Assembly (NCBI RefSeq): GCF_029227915.1
Contig: NC_079880.1
Span: 24,056,501-24,120,500, forward strand
Direction: 5' to 3'
Length of the DNA stretch: 64,000 nucleotides
DNA from: Hydractinia symbiolongicarpus
Taxonomy: Eukaryota > Cnidaria > Hydrozoa > Anthoathecata > Hydractiniidae
Shown piece by piece: positions 45,019 to 55,099 of the stretch (position 1 is its first letter; every line of letters starts with the position of its first letter). Under the pieces are notes generated by a model, which ran no database searches, was not told the origin of the DNA, and saw only the letters and a list, made by a program, of their open reading frames with translations. A program made the position numbers and the translations under genes.

Positions 45019-45971
45019 GTTGTTTGTTTACTCTACATCCAGCAATTTCAGCTACCATTTTTGTCCAATTTAAGTCGATTTGATTGGTTGAAAATATTTT
45101 TTCCGCTGTAAAGAAAAAAAAAGTTGAAAATTTTCAACTTTTATTTTTGTTCCAACTTTTCCAGCGGCAAAAAAGAACCACCTCTGTTTTGATATACTAC
45201 GCATGTGCAATTCGGAAAATTTTTTTTTCCGAGGAAAATTTTCCTGAGTGGAAACGGGCCTTAAGACCTGATATAGTTATATTTTCAAATAAGCTTAAAC
45301 GAGTTATAATTATCGAACTCACTTGCCCTTGCGAGGAAAATGCAAACTATTGGCACTCCACCAAAGTCACTAAATATTCCTGCTTGGTTAACGTAATTCT
45401 GTCCAGTGGTTGGCAAGTTGATTTCTTTGCTGTAGAAGTAGGGGCAAGAGGTTATTGCGCGAGAACAACCATGGCGTGTCTGAAAAGGCTGGGTTTTTCC
45501 AACAAAATGGCATATTCCACCGCAACAAACCTTCGTAAAATCAGTATGACAGCTTCTTTCTGTGTATGAATTGCTCGGGGGTCAAGAGACACACAAGGCC
45601 ATTTCTGTCTGAATTCTTATCGAAAAAAGCAAATAAAACAAAGGAAAACATGTAGAGTGTGAGTAAATATCAAATAATACTGAATAGAACCAAGAAAAGA
45701 GAAATATTTACATCATAAACGGTACTGATGAGGTCATAACTTTTACCGTAGATGGAGAAGTGAAATTTCGTAAAAATTTTCAATTAAGGGCTATTATCAA
45801 CCATTGCGGCAACTTAAATAATGGTCACTACACAACCATAGCCTTCGACCAAATGCTTCACAGGTGGATACATTGCAACAATAATTTTCTTGTGATGACC
45901 GCCTTATTAACAGTCACGAGTCATATGTTTTCTTTTTAGAAGAGCTGAGGTAAGAATATTTTAACCAGAAT

Positions 45972-46150
45972 GAGTCAGCAGGGGGGCCTCGCTACACTCA
46001 GTCTTGTTTTTGGAGAGTGACGGTTTCACTTATTACCCCAGTCAAAATAAAAGCAAAATCAAATAAAAATTAAGTTAGCAAGGGGGTTTGATCATACTAC
46101 GTCTTGTCATTGGAGAGTGACGACTCCACTTATTACCCCAGTCAAAGAAT
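45972..46150. repeat. Imperfect tandem duplication, about 100-bp period
   Basis: GTCAGCAGGGGGGCCTCGCT... and GTTAGCAAGGGGGTTTGATC... each lead to GTCTTG, TGGAGAGTGACG and CACTTATTACCCCAGTCAAA. Confidence 0.8.
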
Positions 46151-46590
46151 ATATAGGTGAAAGGTAGGTCGTATGAGGCCTGTGTAAGAAGTGTTATGTT
46201 GTACGGTAGTGAGACATGGGCAGTGAAGCAGGAAGATCTTGACCATTTAGAAAAGAATGATATGAGAATGGTTAGGTGAATGTGTAACGCCAGTCTGAGA
46301 GACAGAGAGAGTTCAGATGAGCTAAGAAGCAGGCTAAGTCTCTGTAGAATTAAAAATGTTATCCAGATAAGAAGATTGAATTGGCTGGGGCACTTGAAAG
46401 GATGGGGGAGGATAATTGGGTAAGAAAGTGTAGATACTTGATACTTTCTGGGGCAAAGCCCAGAGGCAGACCGAGAAAGACTTGGCAGGAGGTTATAAGG
46501 ACAGACTTGATACAGAGGAAGTTGAGTTTAGATCTAACACAGTCTATAAGATTGGAAGAGGGTCATTAATATGATGATGATGATGATGAT

Positions 46591-46632
<42 letters not shown>
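46150..46632 (+). pseudogene. Non-LTR retrotransposon 3' end with (ATG)n/(ACGATG)n tail
   Basis: Decayed C-terminal RT sequence: LYGSETWAVKQEDLDHLEKN, MCNASLRDRESSDELRSRL, RRLNWLGHLER and PRGRPRKTWQEV, in shifting frames with stops. The 3' end is a microsatellite tail ATGATG then GACGAT repeats (46570-46632). The segment resembles RTE/CR1-like LINEs of marine invertebrates. Only the last 430 bp remain. Confidence 0.8.
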
Positions 46633-46633
<1 letters not shown>

Positions 46634-47164
46634 TTTTATGCCAGAAGAATGCATGCTGCTTGTCCCCTAATGACTAACGTGGAGCTCATCGATCAAAGTA
46701 CGTCTCCACGATTGTGGGACCAGGACTCTTCCTTCGAGGTAAATAAGACCGTTGACAGTATACCATTAATCTCGTAAGTTCCAGTAGCTTCTAAGCGATT
46801 CATCAACGTCGATCTTTTACTTGGGAAAACCGTATGCGATTGCATTAATGAGTGCTTGGTAATCTTTGCCGTGCGATGCAGCCTTCTAAATGTCACCTAT
46901 ACTGACTGACCCTGCTGCGTCTGGACCAGTGGAGTTAAACTGCACCTGAGAAGTGACTACATAGTTATGAGAAAAAAAGATTGTCTGAAGCCGGGTGAGC
47001 CGTTTATTAGCTTCAATATTGTCTTGCGCGCGCAAGGTTAAGAAAAGTTTGACGAGCCGCTGAAAGTACACAACTTCATCAAAATGGCTAGAGAATTTTT
47101 CTTTTTCTACAGATGAGGCACATGAACTTTGTTGCAAAATAAGGTCTGTTATTGATGAATTTAT

Positions 47165-47860
47165 GGTGATGCTGAGAAGTTTTATGCAAAATATTATTCC
47201 TTGCTTGTTAAAAATTTGTTGTTGGATAAGTTTAAAGATAAAAGTGTTAGCAACACTTTACTTGCTGAAGTAGCTAATGATGTTTTACTGCACCTTTCTG
47301 GTTCAAAAGTTGGTGATGCTAAAACCTTAACTAAAATTGCATCTTTACCTGATAAGGAAAAAAAGAGTTTGCAATATCTGCTTGGTTATATATTGCACAA
47401 ACTGCATTCAAAGTTTGGCATGGTACTAAAGTTTCTAAGCAGTATGTATCACTACTACAAGCTTGTATAGTAGAAAGAGATAGCACCCAGACACTGGTTA
47501 GAGCTCGGAACAGAGGTGGACTTTGGATGGCAAGCTCCAAAATCCAAGATGTTTATTACCAATGTGAGCAAATCTTTCGTGAGCACACAATCAATGTGCT
47601 TATTAACTGCAGAGACTTAGTACATGCTATGATCACCAATTAATTAGTTGTTTCCAATTTTAACAGTATTGGGTATAGTGTTAATCCAAAAGTTAAGAAA
47701 GAAACTCAGCTCAATTTGTTGGAACATAAGGTAAGTTTGTTTGTCAAGGTTCGTACCTTCTCGTATGCAAAGGATGTTAAGGAAAAACACAAAATATCGA
47801 AAAAGGCATCAAAGAATGTTCTCTCGGGACAGAAATGAGAAGGGCCAGTTCCACTTGCAG
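47165..47860 (+). pseudogene. C-terminal fragment of a cnidarian TE-like gene
   Basis: Exon 1 (47165-47640) reads KFKDKSVSNTLLAEVANDVL, SLPDKEKKSLQYLLGYILHK, then with a frame change near 47415 RARNRGGLWMASSKIQDVYY. A second piece (47670-47850) has KKETQLNLLEHKVSLFVKVR and TFSYAKDVKEKHKISKKASK. I recall this pattern from many uncharacterised repeat-derived cnidarian proteins but cannot name the superfamily. Confidence 0.45.
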
Positions 47861-47918
47861 TTCAAAACCAACGTAGTAATGTCTTTTGCCAAATTAAAAC
47901 GGTTATTTTTTAGCCGCA

Positions 47919-47980
47919 GTCTCAGTCGTCTGCTGGAAAGATACCAATCTGGTTATCTGGGTTCAACTCCCAGCTGAGAC
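47919..47980 (+). other. tRNA-like sequence with shortened anticodon arm
   Basis: 62 nt: acceptor GTCTCAG/CTGAGAC (7/7), D-like arm GTCT-GCTGGAA-AGAT, short arm ACC-AATCT-GGT, perfect T-arm CTGGG-TTCAACT-CCCAG. No usable anticodon arm, so a pseudo-tRNA or SINE head. Confidence 0.6.
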
Positions 47981-48204
47981 GATGATAACTAAAATGTGTT
48001 TTAGAAATATATATATATATATTTTTATTTGTGTTTTAATATTGATACTTAAAGAACATGTCATGGCATGAAGAAAAATTTGGTAAAATTAGTAAATCTT
48101 GTCTTGTTTCATCATATATAATCTAAGTGTTCGATATGCTGGATTTAGGTATTTTTGTTATGTTCGAAGGACAATAAAAATATATCTTATGCATTTTCAT
48201 AATA

Positions 48205-48275
48205 CAATCCCTGCCTAGGATTTAAGCATAGATCTACCACAATGTGGGTGTCTTACCGTTGGACTACCAGGGCTG
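48205..48275 (-). other. Degenerate tRNA-like/SINE head
   Basis: Minus strand CCCTGGTAGTCCAACGGTAA resembles a Pol III A box; a B-box-like TGCTTAAATCC follows about 30 bp on. Arms do not fold well. Confidence 0.35.
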
Positions 48276-48320
48276 TTTATTAGAAATTCCCTGGGTTCTT
48301 CCAAATTGGGACAAAAGTTC

Positions 48321-50110
48321 TTATTGATTTGATTTCTTTCTTTTCGGTAGTGGAGTATCATCAATAACAATATATTTAACAACAGTACCTCGAACAGTAC
48401 CAGCAATTGGGCGAACAGAAAATTGAGATTTTATGGTGTTGTCGTTGTAGCCGACATCTTTCACAGATGGATTACCTCGTTGATGGCCAATAGAACGCTG
48501 TCTGCCAAAGTAATTTTTTAGATCGTCTTGATAAAACCTTTCAGAAAGAATATATGGAACACCATGCTGAAGAAGAAACTTAGAAACTTCTTTGAAGGAA
48601 TGGACTGTTATTTGCAATCATTCATGTGTCTGCCATTAAACAAACATGTTACTTTTAGCATGGTTAGAAAAGTTTCCTGAACGTTGATCTATGGATTCTT
48701 CCACTGTGTAAAATACGATAGAAAATTATCTAACCACTTAAATCTCTCATAATCTATCGACTCATATGGCTTTAAAACTGTTTTTCGCTTTAATGTATGT
48801 TCAATAGTGTTTCTGACATTCAAGCAATCGAAAAAATTATCCATCATGTCACAAAACTGGGCAGTACCAGCAGCTTCTATTGGCCAAAATTTGTTTAGAA
48901 TCGAACCAACTGTTTCACTTAGGACTTGTGCTGCGAGACGAACTCTCATAACAGAATACGGTGTTAGGTTAATGTGATCAGATCTAAGACAAGTTAGCAT
49001 TTTTAAACCACTGTCCAACTCCTCATAATACAGTTACGATATATGACTCCATAAATTAAAAAAACCAATTATTCCACATATACCTGGTATCACAACCAGC
49101 ACCTGAGTTGGAAAGGCAATTGTACAGACCATCGTTGTAAAAAGGAGAACTTGCTTTGCATAGAGATCTTTAGAGGGTTTAACCTCTACCACTTAAAATA
49201 AGAGTCAACTAGTCGAATCACTACTGCTTGCTGTTTTGTTATCTCATAATCATCAGTACCGGTTTTGCTGTTGTATCGAAGATCTGAATATGAAGATGAT
49301 GATTTAGCAGCAAGAGCCAAACAAAATTTTATAATCATTGGATGATACTGAACACTGCTTGCACTTGATTCTTTTAGGTACTTCTGCTGCTCCTCCCAAA
49401 ATAATTTGATTTGCTATGGATATGAAATCATTGGAAAGTTCAGGAGTCACATTTTTGCTATCTGAAGTTATTGATGTTTTCATATTAATAATTTCCTGTT
49501 CGAACTGCTTACATCTTAAACGCTGGCCTTGTAAGTTTTGTACGTTCAGGCGTAGTAAATTTTATCGGAGCAGTCAGCTGTGCAGGCTCGTTCAGCTTTG
49601 CCTTTTTCCGATTACGTTCATACAAGCACTTCACATTATGTTTATCACAACAAATGCGTATTTTCTGTCCATCATTACTTGAAAAAAGTTCACACATGAA
49701 AGAACAAAAATATTCGTCTTGACTAACAACAGATTTGAATTCCTTTTTTTGGAAATTGATGGTTATCAAATTTTCTCGGAATAACATGGCTTTGACAGCT
49801 GAGTTTTACATCAAGGTCAGGAGCTTGAATAGCAGTACAAAAATTAAACTTCATAACATCACAAACAAAGTTGATATGCTGATATTCCATTCATCAAGTT
49901 GTAGTTTTTGAAGAATTTGTTGGAAATCTGCAAAACATTTATACATATGTGGTGGTTTTAAAGGTGCCAATTGCTGAACCACTAAACATTCTTCACGTTT
50001 CTAAATGGTTAACGTTAGGAGTGCTGCAGGCTTTGGTGTTTTAATACATTTTGGAGAAGATCGATAGTTTGTATTTATTGCACCTTCCTTTAACGATTTT
50101 CGTGTTGGAT
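48321..50110 (-). pseudogene. P-element/THAP9-like transposase relic
   Basis: Minus strand in order: an N-terminal part (near 49850-50040) with VVQQLAPLKPPHMYK and FQQILQKLQLDEWN; ICCDKHNVKCLYERNRKK (49787-49509); a coiled coil; LFWEEQQKYLKESS and YHPMIIKFCLALAAKS (49410-49280). Interrupted by hairpin-repeat copy 5, then RLAAQVLSETVG, FCDMMDNFFDCLNVR, SFKEVSKFLLQHG, GRQRSIGHQRGNPSV and a basic LPKRKKSNQ end at 48321. These are conserved P-element/THAP9 transposase blocks. Stops and frame changes throughout; the catalytic centre is largely lost. Confidence 0.7.
49130..49256 (+). repeat. Dispersed hairpin repeat, copy 5
   Basis: TTGTAAAAAGGAG, TTTAGAGG-GTTTAA-CCTCTA, AGTCAACTAGTCGAATCACT and hairpin ACTG-CTTG-CTGT (49223-49234), then TTTTGTTATCTCA as in copy 3. 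It sits inside the P-like transposase relic. Confidence 0.85.
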
Positions 50111-50593
50111 CTGTTTGGAGAAGAATAAATTAGCAATTAACAAGATAGCTGACCAGCTATGAAGCTGTGGAACGGAGATTCTGAAATACAACTGTTATTT
50201 CGCTTATCTGCCACGGTCAAAACGTAACCCAGGCTACTTCGTCGTTCTTAGCTTTTTTTTTTCTTTTTCAGTTTGCAATATTAGCAAAGCTTTCTTGACC
50301 GACGTTCCAATTTTGAAAAGTCCTGCGAACACGGCGGATTCCTACAACAGTGACTTTAGGCGAACCGCGCCAGCACGCATATCAAGAAAGCGAAAAACCT
50401 AGGGGAATAAATTGCTGGGAATTTTAAGAACTGGGTGCTAGTTTTGCTTATGCCAGATTAGGGGCTTGCATTAACAATTATAATACATTCCCGCGTTACC
50501 TCTAGGTTGAAACGAATCATAAAATGCGTTCTGTAAAATATTAACTGTTATAGGTTTTCTGCATAATTAGTTCGCCTTATGTTTTTTTTTAAA

Positions 50594-50706
50594 CTAGTCG
50601 TTAGCCCGTGGAAAAATCCACGGGTTCGCCCGTCGCAGCTAAGCTACCATTTTGCGTGACAGACAGACAGACGGACGGACAGACGTATACGGGCATTATA
50701 ATATAG
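50594..50706 (+). mobile_element. Mini-Helentron (HINE), unit 1
   Basis: Begins CTAGTCGTTAG, hairpin CCCGTGG-AAAAAT-CCACGGG, GTTCGCCCGTCGC, then (GACA)n/(GACG)n and the end ACGGGCATTATAATATAG. Only the two element ends remain (113 bp). Confidence 0.7.
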
Positions 50707-50829
50707 AAGTCGTTAGACCGTGGAAAAATCCACAGGGTCGCCCGTCCTTTATATATCACATTTCGTGTTTCCGTTACGGGACGCGGTAACCCTTTTGAAC
50801 AGACAGAATACGGCTATTATTAAAGAGAT
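50707..50829 (+). mobile_element. Mini-Helentron (HINE), unit 2, head-to-tail with unit 1
   Basis: AAGTCGTTAGACCGTGG-AAA hairpin, GTCGCCCGTCC, then ACAGACAGAATACGGCTATT with ATTAAAGAGAT at the end. Direct tandem arrangement is known for Helentrons. Confidence 0.7.
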
Positions 50830-51420
50830 AAATGTAAATTATTCAAAATGGTTTTTCGCTGCAAGAGTTTCACCAAGGAAAATAATTGAGCAAAAATGTA
50901 GTAAGTGAATGAGTTTAATAAAATACCAAGAAATGGGAAAGAGTGTTGTTAGAGCATTCAGATTCGAATACACGGTACCAAAAAGAAGTCCTTAACCATT
51001 GTTTTATTACTTGCCAAGGAAATCTGACTAACCAGCATAAAAACAATACATTAACATAATAATGTCCGAATATGTATTTAAATAAATGATCCCCATGTTA
51101 TCTCGTATCATTTGTCTTATATTAATTTTTGTAGGAAATATGTAAGCATATCAAATTACGAACACGTACTTTAAAACAATGATAAAAGAGTTCAGTAAAA
51201 CAAAACAAACAACAAACAGAACGTGATAAATTTCTATGGAGCAATTTTTGTGGACTGCAGCAAGCTGAGTAAAAAATTATAAACTGAAATGTCAATAAGA
51301 AATATCAGAACAAAATGTAAACAAACAAAAAATAAAACTTTTTAAATTAGTTCAAGCAAGCATAACATTTAAGCAAGCATAACATAACAAAAAACATGAT
51401 AGTTCAGTTGAATAAGTAAG
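50830..51420. other. Non-coding, downstream of the RPA pseudogene
   Basis: AT-rich; a short direct duplication AAGCAAGCATAACAT near 51350-51385. No coding support. Confidence 0.4.
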
Positions 51421-52738
51421 TCAATCTTCCTCATCGTTTTTCCCGTCGAGTAATACCATTTCTTCTTCTTCACTAATAAAATTTTGTGATGTCACATTGT
51501 CTTGCTCTTTTTCTTTTAGGCACATCTTAATGGAGTTATCCTCTTTTAGCCTTATCTCAATTATCGAGTTATCCCGCTGATCAAACTTAACTATACCATT
51601 TGCCTTGATCATTTTTTTGGCTAGTGGAATCTTTTTGCAACACGGAATGCCAAAACACTTCTCCAACAAGCTAGGTGAACAATCTAAGACAAGTTTGCCA
51701 GTATCGCCTTCTGCAGTAAAACCAATGTTGGAGTGCTTTCGACACTGCGAGGCATCTGTCATGGTGCAACAATTATTGCATATGGTATAGTCCTTCTCAA
51801 CTTCAAGGTCATTGGATTTGCATGAAGGACACTGGAATTTTTCTGAAAAACTTTTTAAATCTACACTAGTTATGGTGAAATGTGAAGTACAATCTGTTAC
51901 TGTTACTGCTTCGTCGTTTATTTCTAATGGATCCACAGTTCTTAGTTTGGTGAATGGGGTGGCTTTCAAGAACCGATTGTTCATATATTTTGATACCCTT
52001 AGTTCTGTTAAAATATATGTTTCCTTGTTTTTCACTTGCCCACATTGTTCATTATAAAACGTGATTGGCAGTTTTTCGCTTGTTTCGTCAATAAGAATGG
52101 CATTGCGATATGACATATTTTTTCCATTCTTGTCTGTCAGCGCCTTAGTTTCACTCAGTTCATATAGATATGCTTTTGTGTTTACGATTTCATACAGCAT
52201 CGATTCATTAAGAATTGCTGGAATAGTTTTGAGAACAACTTCAGGGGTCTGCAGTTCAAAAGATGGAGCAAGCTTTTTCACAGATGAAAAATCTGTTATA
52301 ATGATGTCATTAGTGTCGCTCCTTTTGTATTTTTTTATTTCACATCCAGTGAGATCTTTGTGAACTTCTGATACCAGTTTATGTTTTTAAGGGGAAAAAC
52401 AAACTGTTCGTTCCATTTTGTCCTCTGTGTTTAGAAGGAAATCAAAGTATTTCCTCTTTGGATTGTTTTTAGCAGTTTTAATTGGTGATACATTCGTAAC
52501 ATACCCAACAATAGAATTATCTGAAAAAACAAAATCTATAAATTCTATCTATAAATTCCTGCCAAATATAAGAATACTGACACTGACATTTATATTTTTA
52601 TATAAGATTAAAGTTTATGACCTAAATTATGTAGTTTGTTTTCTTAACACTTTACAAATGCTTAAACGGATCCTTTAAAATGGTAAAGAAAGATATCTTA
52701 CCAAGACGTTTTTTTGGTGTTTTCTGTTCTGACGACAT
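51421..52738 (-). pseudogene. RPA1-like OB-fold protein of Helentron-B
   Basis: Exon 1 MSSEQKTPKKRLG starts at 52738 and ends at donor GTAAGA (about 52700); the acceptor TTTTTTCAG near 52523 opens DNSIVGYVTNVSPIKTAKNN. One in-frame TAA near 52388 (VCFSP-stop-KHKL; the homologue at 35632 has Glu there) is the only break I see before the frame continues to 51421. OB-fold segments and a Cys4 ribbon (CPSCKSNDLE ... CNNCC) are present, with an acidic tail. Lies directly downstream of the Helentron helicase-endonuclease on the same strand, the usual Helentron order. Confidence 0.75.
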
Positions 52739-52851
52739 CTATAAATAAATAAAATAGACATAAATATATAAATATAATGTAAATGAAGTCCCTGATTTTG
52801 GAATAAATACAATAAATTTAAACAAAAAGATATTAGACATATTGTATCAAG

Positions 52852-54395
52852 CTACCAATGTTTGATTTGCACAGAAATTGCACAATGATCTGAGTAATAT
52901 ACAGGTATAATAGCAACAGACAAATTTTCAATATTGTGAAATTCATTATTTACATATACATGATCTATAAGACCACCAAGTATATGCGTTGGCTCGGTGA
53001 CCAAAAGTTTGTAATTTAATTCATTCATCCTAGTAAGAACAGGTGGAAGTATGTCACAGAGTGCATTTGAATTAAAATCTCCTAACACAAAATCTGGTTT
53101 ATGAAGTTCTACAAGATTTGAAACATAATCTGCAAAACGCTGTGGGTGGCAATTGTTACTTTTATAAAACAAAATTAGTGAGATAAAATGGTCACTGGTT
53201 GAAAAAAACTCGAGATATAGAGCACTTTGCAATCGCAAAATATTACATTGAAGATATTGTTTTTTAAGAAAAGCTAAGCTTTTAAATCGATCTGTATTGT
53301 TATGCAAAAATAAGTCATGCTCTAAAAAATGCTCTTGCAAGGTTGGATGAAGTGAATTATCTAACAACTGTGTCTCAGTTAGGCATACAACATCTGCATT
53401 AGTTAGTCGAATGTCGTGACTTAAGTCAAGAGCATGTTTGGACAGTGACCTAATGTTTAGCAATGCAAATTGAAAGGTGTCTGCAAGAGGTTGTATTTTG
53501 TCAATTGACAAAGCAGATTCAGTTTTTAGTCTGGTGTATTCTTCTGAAACCTTAGGATCAGCTCTGCATGCTTCTAATGTTGGTATACCCTCAATGTGAA
53601 TATGGGCCAATTTTTTTACTCTGCTCAAAGCTACATAGATCTGACCGAAGTTAAAAGTTTTTTGTTTTAATAACTTGAATGAAACCACTACATTAGGTAA
53701 AGTTAAACCTTGCACTTTATGTACAGTACAACCCCATGCTAACATGATAGGAAATTGTGTTCTAGAAATTGCAGGGCTGGACACTGATGACATTGAAACT
53801 GGGATACTGGCTTGTATTCTTTTAATTGGGACTGTATGAGTTTCAAATGCATACTGGTTAGATCGCATTTTAGTATTCCAGCTTGATGGTCATTAAATTT
53901 GACAAAAATAGTTTGGATGGTTCCATCATTGTTATATTGTATATCACGAACAAGACCAATTTGACCATTGATAAGTCGATCATCGATATCAATATTATTA
54001 GTTAGCATTATCAAAGCATTTCTCTTTATAATTAATGACTTACATAGTCCATTTGTCTGACTTACATTTCTGTCCAAAGCTTGATTGATTTTTGATATTG
54101 ATACATTTTCAGGAAATTTGTCAAGGGAATTAATGACAATGTTTTCACCTTCTAATTTACTAAGTTTTGACAAATTCAGTTGGTCTTTTAAACTATTTTC
54201 TGCAAATAAATATATCGAGTCAACTGGTATGTTTTTTGCAATTCGTGAATTAAGAAGTAACAAATCTTTGTCACCTACTTCTCCAATGCGTACATTATTT
54301 AGAAGTTTTATGAAACTATCATCTCCTTGCTGTCTCATAATTTCAGATAGCTCATACAGTTTAAATGATTTTCATGGATGACAAATATTAAGAAA
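52852..54395 (-). pseudogene. Helentron-B ORF, C-terminal half: PIF1-type helicase end plus AP-type endonuclease
   Basis: Helicase motifs from KSFKLYELSEIMRQQGDDSF and RNALIMLTNNIDIDDRLING to WGCTVHKVQGLTLPNV and IYVALSRVKKL, with a frame change near 53800. The same polypeptide continues into an exonuclease/endonuclease/phosphatase fold: FALLNIRSLSKHALDL, VVCLTETQL, FVLGDFNSN, LIDHVYVNN and YYSDHCAISVQI. A helicase fused to an AP-like endonuclease identifies a Helentron rather than a canonical Helitron. Walker A and B are missing because an internal deletion joins this part to the protease segment upstream. Confidence 0.85.
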
Positions 54396-54402
54396 GTCAT
54401 GT

Positions 54403-55044
54403 TTAAATGGAGTGAATATCATATTGTGTAGGGTTTATGGAATTATTATGGTATACCTTTGATATATATTTTGCGACTTCAAACAAATTAATAAACTTTA
54501 ACACAACAGCAGTACCATCTGGGCATGGTCTACCATTAGCATCTCTTGAATGAGAATCAATAATGTAATAATGACGATTGCATTTTAAAATTGACACTGC
54601 AACACCATTGATAATAAATATAATTCTTGTTTTATTGTTTAAATTTGACCTTAAATTAGAAATCAACTCATTAATAGAAGTAGCACTTGAAGTCACAAAA
54701 AAACCAAAACAGTTATGGTCAAAATTTACATCCATATTTACACCTTCAAGTGAAACAGTTCTAGGTAGTTCAGTGCATGTTAAAAATTGAGTTGTATTTT
54801 GCAGTTTGTACAAATTATCACCCTTTTCAAGAACACAATTGATGTCATTTTTTGTCCATCGCGAGACATGCTTAAAAAATGAAAAGAGAGATGCATATAA
54901 TGATATGCAGGTACATTGGATTCCTCTTGTATAGCTAAATTTTTCGTGACCCTGATGAAATGAACCCTTCGTACATTTAATAATTGTGTAAGTTAGGCCA
55001 GAATCTACTTCAACGCTTGTACCACATTCTGACATTTCTAACAT
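54403..55044 (-). pseudogene. Helentron-B N-terminal papain-like protease domain
   Basis: From the ATG at 55044 (MLEMSECGTSVEVDSGL): the position equivalent to the 2A peptide of Helentron-A has lost the NPGP core. Then GSFHQGHEKFSYTRGIQCTC (putative catalytic Cys) and YYIIDSHSRDANGRPCPDGT (putative His/Asp). The frame ends about 30 bp before the helicase remnant, so DUF6570, Rep and the front of the helicase are deleted. Similar domains in other genomes are annotated as C76- or OTU-like; the assignment is by motif. Confidence 0.7.
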
Positions 55045-55099
55045 AAAGAACGCTGGAAAAGTTGAATAATGTTGGAAGGACAAGTGTACAGTCAATTGT

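Larger units (their letters stand above)
40291..45261. mobile_element. PIF/Harbinger DNA transposon (Harbinger-2) nested in RLE-USP copy 2
   Basis: Ends aggcccgtttccactc (40291) and gagtggaaacgggcct (to 45261) are exact inverted complements, flanked by TAA (40288-40290, 45262-45264). Carries a DDE transposase on + and a MADF/Myb-like gene on -. The transposase gene is split by a Helentron derivative (40647-43100). Confidence 0.93.
39905..45940 (+). pseudogene. RLE-USP retroelement copy 2, split by Harbinger-2
   Basis: Left part (39905-40290): CCHC finger region CRKKICTSAHILGAC, KIALVQGRYTFRHDSVL and VFPGHIAVSQL. The right part resumes at 45262 with RPDIVIF, 14 residues after PD, then IELTCPCEENANYWHS, FAVEVGARGYCAR and MTASFCV (stop 45567-45569). 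After a gap in which most of the USP is lost (a KAISV remnant lies near 45600), the USP C-terminal box appears at 45760-45890: FQLRAIINHCGNLNNGHYTT with WIHCNN. This copy is diverged from the other two. Removing Harbinger-2 and one TAA rejoins the nuclease motif in frame. Confidence 0.8.

Noticed and set aside
46571-46777. Met/Thr-rich reading frame
   Set aside because: It is the translation of the ATG/ACGATG microsatellite tail of the LINE fragment.
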